From NCBI GenBank assembly GCA_030671985.1, contig DAOVHI010000095.1, positions 1 to 5,751 on the forward strand: DNA of 5,751 nt. The letters are read 5' to 3'. The stretch's first letter is position 1, and every line of letters begins with the position of its first letter. Below the pieces are notes generated by a model. The model searched no databases. It worked only from the letters and a program-made list of their open reading frames with translations, and had not been told where the DNA came from. The translations under genes and the position numbers were made by a program. This document shows positions 1 through 5,296 of the stretch, one piece after another. This stretch comes from a bacterium. Its GTDB lineage: Bacteria; JAHJDO01.

Positions 1-321
1 ATCGATTCTATTCTTTTCTCCTGTTATGGAATTGACAATAGGCGTTCCATTCTTATTCCTTTTAAGAGCAGATTAAATCGCCTTAGGATTGGCGCTGTCA
101 ATACATAATGACTTATCCGTAACTTCCTGCACAGTGTCCATAAGCCATTCCAAGTCCCCTATCTCTCCTGACACACTTGTTCCCGCATTAACGTCTATAT
201 AATCAGCGCCCGCTTTATCCTGCATCCTGACCTGTTCCTGAATATATTCCTTATCTTTCTCGCTGACAGCTCTGTTAATGTACTTTCTGCTTGTATTAAT
301 TCTTTCTCCAATAATTTCCAT
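1..321 (-). pseudogene. Methyltetrahydrofolate:corrinoid methyltransferase (AcsE/MtrH-like), interrupted by in-frame TAA; also cut by window edge
   Basis: The 82 codons from ATG at 321 match the N-terminus of pterin-binding methyltransferases (AcsE, MtrH, MetH pterin domain). They carry the opening MEIIGERIN, the strand DVNAGT (residues 43-48) and CIDSANPKAI (73-82), where D75 is the pterin-binding Asp as I recall it from Moorella AcsE. The family is about 260 residues, so 82 is far too short. At 73-75 the frame meets TAA, where AcsE-type proteins usually have Glu. The same frame then reads on to base 1 without another stop and includes GTPIVNSITGEK, the expected next conserved strand with its pterin-contacting Asn. 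A single substitution such as GAA to TAA explains this, with no frameshift. Members move a methyl group between methyl-tetrahydrofolate and a corrinoid protein. The start has a good Shine-Dalgarno AAGGAG. It may be a young pseudogene or a sequencing error; UAA recoding is unlikely. The 3' part lies outside the window. Confidence 0.82.
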
Positions 322-330
322 TTAACTAAT

Positions 331-346
331 CTCCTTTTTCAAGGAG
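331..346 (-). promoter_or_regulatory. Hairpin containing the Shine-Dalgarno of the methyltransferase gene
   Basis: On the minus strand CTCCTT-GAAA-AAGGAG forms a perfect 6 bp stem closed by a GAAA (GNRA) tetraloop. The right arm is the Shine-Dalgarno AAGGAG, 9 nt before the ATG at 321. It has no T-tract on either side, so it is not an intrinsic terminator. In a transcript reading through from the upstream phosphatase gene the ribosome site would be paired. A transcript from the promoter at 349-377 would start within or near the loop and lack the left arm, leaving the site open. The structure is seen; the regulatory effect is inferred. Confidence 0.45.
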
Positions 347-348
347 GA

Positions 349-377
349 ATTATACCAGCAAAGCATGTGTTCAGCAA
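349..377 (-). promoter_or_regulatory. Sigma70-type promoter for the methyltransferase gene
   Basis: Read on the minus strand: TTGCTG (377-372), a 17 nt spacer, then a perfect TATAAT (354-349) preceded by TGG, an extended -10. Expected transcription start is about position 340-342, giving a leader of roughly 20 nt that contains the Shine-Dalgarno. It sits in the only sizeable gap (68 bp) of the left minus-strand run, so the methyltransferase can be expressed apart from the upstream phosphatase gene. Confidence 0.6.
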
Positions 378-389
378 TATTTTTTCTAA

Positions 390-1046
390 TTACGTACTTA
401 TACCAGAGATGGATACTATCTGGTTAAAGACCTCTTCAAAATCTTTTGTCTTACACTTATAGTCGACTATATCCGAAAACGCCTTATCAGATGAATTAAA
501 TGCCATAGAATATCCGCTGGATTTAGCTAGGGGGATGTCTCCTGCACTGTCACCAACACTTATTACCTCGTGCGGTTTGACACAAAATCTCTTCATTATC
601 TGTTTTGAAATACTGCCCTTTCCCCCATGATTTATGTTTATTTTAACCCCGCCGGTTAGAATACCCTTTCGGGAAATAATCCGGTTAGATAAAACGTAGT
701 CAAACCCTAACTCTTTTTTTGCCCTTTCGGCCATATACTGAAGACCCGTAGAAATAGCAGCTATTTTAAACCCTCTCCGTTTAAGCCGTTTTATACAGGA
801 TGGGACATTTATGGCGTAAGGGAGTTCATTGAAAATTTCCCTGATTTTTTCTTCGGACAACCCTTTCCAATGAGCTGCGTCAAGTTCACAGAATTTACGA
901 TAACTTAACTTGCCTGCCAGAAACTGTTTCTGATACTGAAAGGCAAGCGTATCCCATAATTCAAACCTTTCATGGATATATCTCCACGAACTTATATGCT
1001 TGGTTATTGTCCCGTCAATATCAAATATTATAAGTTTATATTTCAC
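390..1046 (-). CDS. HAD-superfamily phosphatase, phosphoserine phosphatase-like (subfamily IB)
   Basis: A 218-residue soluble protein with all four HAD motifs. Motif I is FDIDGT (D9 nucleophile, D11 acid/base), motif II is AISTG (S99/T100), the motif III lysine is in GGKGS (K143), and motif IV is GDSAGD (D166, D170 for Mg2+). The helical insert between motifs I and II (about residues 15-80) is a type C1 cap as in SerB-like enzymes. It should hydrolyse a small phosphomonoester. Phosphoserine is a reasonable guess, but cap residues do not settle it and many such proteins act on other substrates. The start is GTG at 1046, just 2 nt after the rlmN stop; an ATG overlapping that region runs straight into TGA. 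There is no clear Shine-Dalgarno, so translation is probably coupled to rlmN. No terminator hairpin was seen after its stop. Confidence 0.85.
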   Translation of the reverse strand: MKYKLIIFDIDGTITKHISSWRYIHERFELWDTLAFQYQKQFLAGKLSYRKFCELDAAHWKGLSEEKIREIFNELPYAINVPSCIKRLKRRGFKIAAISTGLQYMAERAKKELGFDYVLSNRIISRKGILTGGVKININHGGKGSISKQIMKRFCVKPHEVISVGDSAGDIPLAKSSGYSMAFNSSDKAFSDIVDYKCKTKDFEEVFNQIVSISGIST

Positions 1047-1048
1047 AT

Positions 1049-2086
1049 TCAGCCATCTTTTTGCTTTAACCTGCCCGCCAACTGGCCGCAGGCCGCCTGT
1101 ATATCCCTGCCTTTAGACTCGCGCCGGGTTACCTTTATCTTGCCCTGTATGAGCTTGTCCATAAATATATCTATATCTTTTTTGGAGGGGGGCTGGAATC
1201 CAAGACCGGGCACAGGACTGCAGGGTATTAAATTTACCTTTGCCTTCAATCTTCCGGCTATAGCCTCAAGCTCGGCCGCATCTTTTAAGGAATCATTCCT
1301 GCCTTTTATTAAAACATATTCCAAAGTAAGTATCCTGCCTGTTTTTTTTGTGAAATGTTCGCCGGCCTCAATAAGTTTTTTCAGGGGATAACGTTTATTA
1401 GCCGGGACAAGCGTATCCCGAAGATTGTCAGTTACCGCGTGAAGGGAGATAGATAAATTAATCTGCAGACCTAAATCTGTCAGTCTCCTTATCCCCGGAA
1501 TTACACCGCAGGTTGAAACGGTTATTCTTCTGGCGCCGATATCCATGCCTGATTTGGAATTCATTATCATAATCGCCTTCAGAACATTATCGCAGTTATC
1601 CAGGGGCTCACCCATACCCATAAAGACATAATTTGTTATTTTATGTTTTAGCCTGTGCTGTAAAAATAATATCTGATTGATTATCTCTGAAGGGCTAAGA
1701 TCTCTTATAAAACCGCCATGACCGCTGGCGCAAAAGACACACCCGAATTTACACCCGGCCTGAGTAGAAAGACAGACTGTTTTTCTGTTTCGGGCGCATA
1801 TAAGCACGGTCTCTATAAAATTACCGTCGCCGAGATTAAATAGAAATTTTTCGGTCCCGTCAGCAGAACTGAGTTTTCCCGCAAGACTTAAAGCGCTTAT
1901 ATAATAATCCTGCTCCAGTTTGGACCTAAAGGCCTGCGGAAGGTTGCTCATTTCCTGAAAGTCACAGACCCCTTTTTTATAGAGCCAAAAGAATATCTGT
2001 TCGGCCCGATAACCGGATTCTCCTATTTCAACAACTGCCTTTTTAATCTCCTCTAAGGTGAAATCTTTTATATCCCTTTTATCCAT
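1049..2086 (-). CDS. rlmN: Dual-specificity rRNA/tRNA adenine-C2 methyltransferase RlmN (radical SAM)
   Basis: A 345-residue radical SAM methyltransferase expected to methylate C2 of A2503 in 23S rRNA and A37 in some tRNAs. The 4Fe-4S motif is C112-x3-C116-x2-C119 (GCKFGCVFC). The two cysteines of the ping-pong mechanism are also in place: C105, seven residues before the cluster as in E. coli, and C333 in AACGQLAG. MGEPLDN (about 158-164) is the SAM-binding GEP region, and NLIPCSPVPG (285-294) is the typical C-terminal strand. Length is normal for the family. The frame is open for 24 codons further upstream, but those lie inside the preceding gene and look unlike RlmN. ATG at 2086, followed by DKRDIKDFTLEEI, gives the usual N-terminus. 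That start is 5 nt after the upstream TAG and lacks a strong Shine-Dalgarno, suggesting translational coupling. Cfr shares the cysteines, but the sequence and setting favour RlmN. Confidence 0.95.
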   Translation of the reverse strand: MDKRDIKDFTLEEIKKAVVEIGESGYRAEQIFFWLYKKGVCDFQEMSNLPQAFRSKLEQDYYISALSLAGKLSSADGTEKFLFNLGDGNFIETVLICARNRKTVCLSTQAGCKFGCVFCASGHGGFIRDLSPSEIINQILFLQHRLKHKITNYVFMGMGEPLDNCDNVLKAIMIMNSKSGMDIGARRITVSTCGVIPGIRRLTDLGLQINLSISLHAVTDNLRDTLVPANKRYPLKKLIEAGEHFTKKTGRILTLEYVLIKGRNDSLKDAAELEAIAGRLKAKVNLIPCSPVPGLGFQPPSKKDIDIFMDKLIQGKIKVTRRESKGRDIQAACGQLAGRLKQKDG

Positions 2087-2091
2087 AATTT

Positions 2092-2982
2092 CTAAAGAAG
2101 ACTGCTGTCTACTGCGTTTTTTATAGCTCTTATATGCTCCGGTGTTGTGCCGCAGCATCCACCTATGATATTGGCTCCGGCGTCTATGAGTTCAGGCACT
2201 TTTTTTACCATATCCTCAGGTGTCTCTCTGAAACAAGTTTTCCCATCTATTAATTCAGGAACTCCTGCATTAGCATGAACAAGAATTGGCTTGGAAGAAT
2301 ATTTTCTCATCTCTCTGACAATATCCACCATAGGTCCAATTCCATTACCGCAATTTGTTCCTATAATATCCGCACCTGCTTTTTCTAATCCAAGCACAGC
2401 CTCTTTCACACCAACACCCATCATTGTTTTATATCCCTGCGTTCCATTATCAAATGTCATTGTAGCAATAGCCGGAACATTCGTGTTTTCCTTCACAACC
2501 TTTACAGCAATAGAAGCTTCTTCAAGAGACGTCATGGTTTCTATACATATTGCATCTGCTCCACCCTGTATTTGCGCCAGAACCTGTTCCCGAAACACGT
2601 CATACATCTCATCTTCTGTCACAAGCCCCAGAGGCTGTATAAATTCTCCTGTCTGCCCAACAGAGCCCGCAACAATTCCTCCGCATTGCAGAGCTGCTTT
2701 TTTAGCCAACGTAACACCTGCCTTGTTAAATTCGACAACCTTTTTCTCTAAACCGAATTTTGCAAGTTTAAATCTTGATCCGCCGAATGTGTTTGTTACT
2801 ATAATATCGCTTCCGGCTTTTAAGTAAGCTTCTGCAATTGCCCTGACTTCGTCCGGATTGGTTATGTTCCACTCTTCAGGACATCCGCCTGCTTTCAGCC
2901 CTTTCTTTTGAAGTATGGTACCCATAGCGCCATCAGATACTAAAATCTCGCCTTTTTTAATCCGATCAAGTAATAAACTCAT
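2092..2982 (-). CDS. Homocysteine S-methyltransferase domain protein (MetH N-terminal module / BHMT family)
   Basis: A 296-residue TIM-barrel protein comprising only the homocysteine/zinc domain. It begins with SDGAMGT (16-22), as MetH does, and has TNTFGGSR (63-70). The three zinc ligands are C211 in GTNCGNG and C276/C277 in GGCCGTTPEH. It should activate homocysteine or another thiol as a zinc thiolate and transfer a methyl group to it from a methyl-corrinoid protein or other donor. There is no pterin, cobalamin or reactivation domain, so it is a stand-alone module about a quarter the length of full MetH. The pterin-type methyltransferase at the left end could be a partner in a split methionine synthase or corrinoid methyl-transfer system. 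No corrinoid protein is seen in the window. Start ATG at 2982 has Shine-Dalgarno GGAG (2993-2990) at 7 nt. It leads the rlmN-phosphatase run. Confidence 0.88.
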   Translation of the reverse strand: MSLLLDRIKKGEILVSDGAMGTILQKKGLKAGGCPEEWNITNPDEVRAIAEAYLKAGSDIIVTNTFGGSRFKLAKFGLEKKVVEFNKAGVTLAKKAALQCGGIVAGSVGQTGEFIQPLGLVTEDEMYDVFREQVLAQIQGGADAICIETMTSLEEASIAVKVVKENTNVPAIATMTFDNGTQGYKTMMGVGVKEAVLGLEKAGADIIGTNCGNGIGPMVDIVREMRKYSSKPILVHANAGVPELIDGKTCFRETPEDMVKKVPELIDAGANIIGGCCGTTPEHIRAIKNAVDSSLL

Positions 2983-3317
2983 AATTCAACTCCATTTCTT
3001 GCTTTCACTTTTTTCAAATCAGACCTCTTAAAAACTTGTTTGCGCTAATAACCCTAATATCATCTTTCAAACAATCGGAACTCACACAGATTCTACCATA
3101 GTCAAAAATAATACCAAGAATTTTGTAGTTCGGTGGAAATTTTCAGCACAACTCCATTATAGAATATATCTTTTTTACCAAATCTGTTTTTAATGATATT
3201 GTAATGGAAATACAAAACCTAAACAAGAATTACCTTTTTAAATCTATAAAAATTTGATACGCTTTTATTAGTTTTGTAACGAGGAATCGAGAAAACATGG
3301 ATTTCATGTATTAAGTG
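2983..3317. other. AT-rich intergenic region between methyltransferase gene and cassette
   Basis: About 335 bp with no convincing gene. It holds the Shine-Dalgarno and a possible minus-strand promoter (3090-3117) for the homocysteine methyltransferase gene. A TATAAT-like hexamer at 3161-3156 (minus) has no good -35. A small inverted repeat, ACATG-gattt-CATGT (3295-3309), lies just before the cassette junction. I found no T-box, SAM or cobalamin riboswitch motif, no integrase remnant and no attC-like long palindrome. That absence matters for reading the cassette as isolated. Confidence 0.6.
3090..3117 (-). promoter_or_regulatory. Possible promoter of the methyltransferase-rlmN-phosphatase run
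   Basis: On the minus strand TTGGTA (3117-3112) and TAGAAT (3095-3090) are separated by 16 nt, with TGG before the -10 (extended -10). Matches to consensus are 4/6 and 5/6. It would give a leader of about 100 nt before the ATG at 2982. The region is AT-rich, so chance matches are likely. Confidence 0.35.
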
Positions 3318-3323
3318 TTAGCT
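3317..3323 (+). other. 5' cassette junction core site (GTTAGCT)
   Basis: GTTAGCT fits the conserved GTT of integron R' core sites. IntI exchange occurs between G and TT, so the cassette would begin at T3318. The first six bases with the G, GTTAGC, are an exact reverse complement of GCTAAC (4382-4387) at the left end of the attC. This is expected if both came from one site in the circular cassette. GTTAG recurs at the other end (4452-4456). Confidence 0.6.
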
Positions 3324-4452
3324 ATATAAAAAATATGAAGGATGATAGAAAAAATCGAATAATAAAACTTTTAGAAGAAATAAATAGTTTTAGAATGTGT
3401 GGTCCATCTGATGACCCTGATGAAATCACTGCTGTTACTTCGGGTCTACGTTATTTAACAATTCAATTAAAAAAAGCATCAATGGCATTACTTCCTGCTT
3501 CTTTAAATGATCAAATTGCAAATATAGAAGTGGAAATCAATGATATATGTGGTGCTTATGACGCAAAAGCTGAACTTGATGCTTTATCATTTGAGATAAA
3601 ACAAGTTTTAAATGGAGAAATTTTTGAAGAGCCTAAAATAACCAAATCAACAATAAATAATCAAGAGCTTTTAAAGTTGATAGAAAAACTTAAAAATACT
3701 ATGGTGTCAGTGTCGACTGGTGGCCAGCGCATACAAAATGTTAATTTCGAATATCAAAAAACATATGGTGAAGTTGATGTCGAACTTAGAAATCGCAAAC
3801 TTGAAAACCCAAATCCCTATCCCGATCTTTGGGAATGGTATGGTCGTTGGAGCATCGGTGATTTGCCATCCTATCAATCCCGAAGACAATTTCTTTCAGA
3901 AATGTTCAACCCATTACTGGAAGAATTGAGAAATAGAGAAGCTGGGAAACAGCCAACTATTCTTCAAAAGCCAACCGGATGGGCAAGAGTTGATAGAACA
4001 ATTGAGGAAATCCGGAATCGTTTATCATCAGCAACAACAGAAGAGCAATATCAAGCAATTGGCCTCTTATGTCGTGACGCCTTAATTTCGCTTGCACAAT
4101 CTGTATACGATCCCAAAAAGCACCCAAACATGGATGGTATCCAACCCAGTGAAACAGATGCGAAAAGAATGCTTAAAAATTATATTACAAGTACTTTAGC
4201 TAGTAGTTCAAACGAAGCAGCACGAAAACATGCCAAAGCTGCATACGATCTTGCCAATGATCTTCAACATAGAAGAACTGCAAATTTTAGGCAGGCTGCT
4301 CTGTGTACCGAAGCTACCGCATCAATCATCAATGTTATTGCGATTATTTCTGGAAGGCGAGATCCATAATAAAATTTAGCCGCTAACAATTCGCTTCAGG
4401 CAATCGCAACCCGTCGCCAAATGGCGTCGGCTGCTCTGCCTGAGCTCAAACG
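3318..4452 (+). mobile_element. Solitary integron gene cassette (one gene plus attC)
   Basis: The 1,135 bp unit has standard cassette layout: a leader of only 17 nt, a single gene (3335-4369), tandem TAA TAA, and 11 nt after the first stop an attC-like site whose core GTT marks the 3' boundary. The gene and attC share orientation, as in integrons, and oppose every neighbouring gene. No intI, attI or second attC is visible in the window. It sits between an ABC-transporter operon and a methyltransferase operon, not in an evident array. The simplest reading is IntI-mediated insertion at a secondary GTT site, where the host target would have read AAGTG|TTAGTGCG. A remnant of a decayed array is the alternative. 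Any mobility would need an integrase supplied from elsewhere. Confidence 0.72.
3335..4369 (+). CDS. Cassette-encoded protein of unknown function
   Basis: A 344-residue protein that I do not recognise. It appears soluble: no signal peptide or clear membrane segment is seen. Residues 1-125 look mainly helical and charged. Residues 155-200 form a distinct aromatic block with PYPDLWEWYGRW (161-172) and a following SRR. Residues 215-344 look like a separate helical domain with AIGLLCRDALISLAQSVYDP (241-260), then DLANDLQHRRTANF (305-318) and ALCTEATASIINVIAIISG (322-340). The polar His/Arg-rich stretch before a hydrophobic helix is vaguely reminiscent of HEPN-type helical domains. However, no clear Rx4-6H motif is present, so I do not assign that family. 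The ATG lies 18 nt after the cassette junction and has no Shine-Dalgarno; the upstream bases are only A and T. Two stops in tandem end it. Cassette carriage suggests an accessory role, possibly defence, which is inference only. Confidence 0.85.
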   Translation: MKDDRKNRIIKLLEEINSFRMCGPSDDPDEITAVTSGLRYLTIQLKKASMALLPASLNDQIANIEVEINDICGAYDAKAELDALSFEIKQVLNGEIFEEPKITKSTINNQELLKLIEKLKNTMVSVSTGGQRIQNVNFEYQKTYGEVDVELRNRKLENPNPYPDLWEWYGRWSIGDLPSYQSRRQFLSEMFNPLLEELRNREAGKQPTILQKPTGWARVDRTIEEIRNRLSSATTEEQYQAIGLLCRDALISLAQSVYDPKKHPNMDGIQPSETDAKRMLKNYITSTLASSSNEAARKHAKAAYDLANDLQHRRTANFRQAALCTEATASIINVIAIISGRRDP

Positions 4453-4458
4453 TTAGTG
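4381..4458 (+). other. attC recombination site (integron cassette 3' end)
   Basis: The outer cores are CGCTAAC (4381-4387) and GTTAGTG (4452-4458), with the conserved AAC and GTT. The inner arms GCTTCAGGCA (4393-4402) and TGCCTGAGC (4437-4445) pair over 9 bp, leaving one extra T (4395 or 4396) in the left arm. This matches the extra L'' base that becomes an extrahelical base in folded attC. The short unpaired spacers between core and arm are also typical. The central 34 nt form a further imperfect stem, with CGCC (4415-4418) against GGCG (4423-4426) and CCG (4411-4413) against CGG (4428-4430) around an AAAT loop. At 78 bp it is within the usual attC size range. A plain terminator is less likely: the stem is imperfect and no T-tract follows. 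Confidence 0.78.
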
Positions 4459-4495
4459 CGACGAAAGCGTAGAAAGAATAGAATATATCGCCAAT

Positions 4496-5296
4496 TTATT
4501 GTAGGACTTTAGCTTTTTCTTCTTCTGAAACCACCAGTATATATGGCTTGGAAGAAATAGGATTCTTTTCAACCACTACCACTGTCTCGTAAACATCCTC
4601 AATAATCTGATATGTTAATACCTCTTGAGGTGAGCCAATTTTGTAAATAAGTCCATTATTGAGGAGAACTAGTTTGTCGCAATATTCGCTTGCCAGATTA
4701 AGGTCATGTAAAACCACAATCACAGTAAGTCCTTTTTGTCTATTCAGCCTTCTGATAAGATCTAAAACTTTGATTTGATGGGTTATATCCAAATGGGCTG
4801 TGGGTTCGTCTAAAAGAAGCAATTTCGGTTCCTGAGCAAGCGCTCGAGCAATAACTGCAAGCTGTTTTTCTCCACCGCTCAGCTCTCCAAGAAGTCTGTC
4901 CTTAAACCTGATGGTATCCGTTAAAATCATCGCCTCTTCGGCAATTTGCCAGTCATGTTTGCTTTCCAAAAATTGAAACTGCCTGCGATAAGGAATCCTT
5001 CCCAGAAGAACGAACTCTTCTATGGTCATATTAGATCCTATTTCCGAAGACTGAGATACAAAAGCTACTTTTTTGGCAAATTCTCTAAATCCAAATTTGG
5101 ATATATCTTTTCCATCAAAAAGAACCTCCCCGCTTCGCAGCTTAAGTATTTTGGTCATTGCTCTGAGCAAAGTCGTTTTCCCTGAGCCGTTAGGACCGAT
5201 TATCCCACAAAGTCCTTCCTTTTCTATTTTGAGATTAATCCGGTTAAGTACAAATTTTGAATCATACCCGCAGACCAGATCTTTCACTTCAATCAT
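4496..5296 (-). CDS. ABC transporter ATP-binding protein, FecE/BtuD/HmuV type
   Basis: A 266-residue cytoplasmic ATPase that powers import of an iron-siderophore, haem or cobalamin. All nucleotide-binding motifs are intact: Walker A GPNGSGKT (34-41), Q-loop Q82, signature LSGGEKQ (139-145), Walker B LLLLDEP (159-165), D-loop AHLD (167-170) and switch H197 in VLHDLN. The spacing and the LGRIPYRRQF stretch (98-107) are typical of the FecE/BtuD group. The C-terminal 30 residues, with an acidic tail, extend beyond the minimal domain as in many relatives. Its ATG shares one base with the permease stop (TAATG), showing a single operon. An AGGGGG run inside the permease end, about 9 nt upstream, can serve as Shine-Dalgarno. 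The stop is 37 nt from the attC core at 4458. The binding protein is not in the window, and substrate cannot be read from the ATPase alone. Confidence 0.92.
   Translation of the reverse strand: MIEVKDLVCGYDSKFVLNRINLKIEKEGLCGIIGPNGSGKTTLLRAMTKILKLRSGEVLFDGKDISKFGFREFAKKVAFVSQSSEIGSNMTIEEFVLLGRIPYRRQFQFLESKHDWQIAEEAMILTDTIRFKDRLLGELSGGEKQLAVIARALAQEPKLLLLDEPTAHLDITHQIKVLDLIRRLNRQKGLTVIVVLHDLNLASEYCDKLVLLNNGLIYKIGSPQEVLTYQIIEDVYETVVVVEKNPISSKPYILVVSEEEKAKVLQ

Noticed and set aside
972-1391. 139-codon plus-strand open frame
   Set aside because: Antisense to rlmN and the start of the phosphatase gene; no recognisable motifs.
2087-2158. 24-codon N-terminal extension of RlmN starting at ATG 2158
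   Set aside because: It lies inside the homocysteine methyltransferase gene in another frame and does not resemble RlmN. ATG 2086 gives the normal family N-terminus and length.
2291-2827. 178-codon plus-strand open frame
   Set aside because: Antisense shadow of the homocysteine methyltransferase gene; low-complexity Pro/Ser/Thr-rich translation with no family signature.
2983-3160. SAM, cobalamin or T-box riboswitch ahead of the homocysteine methyltransferase gene
   Set aside because: I looked for the conserved cores by eye and saw none; the leader has no strong stem plus T-tract. A covariance-model scan would be decisive.
3254-3282. Plus-strand promoter TTGATA-N17-TAACGA for the cassette gene
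   Set aside because: The -35 is good, but the putative -10 matches consensus at only two positions; chance is likely in this AT-rich stretch.
4393-4445. Intrinsic transcription terminator after the cassette gene
   Set aside because: The stem is long and imperfect with a single bulged base, no T-tract follows on either side, and AAC/GTT cores flank it. An attC explains all of this better.
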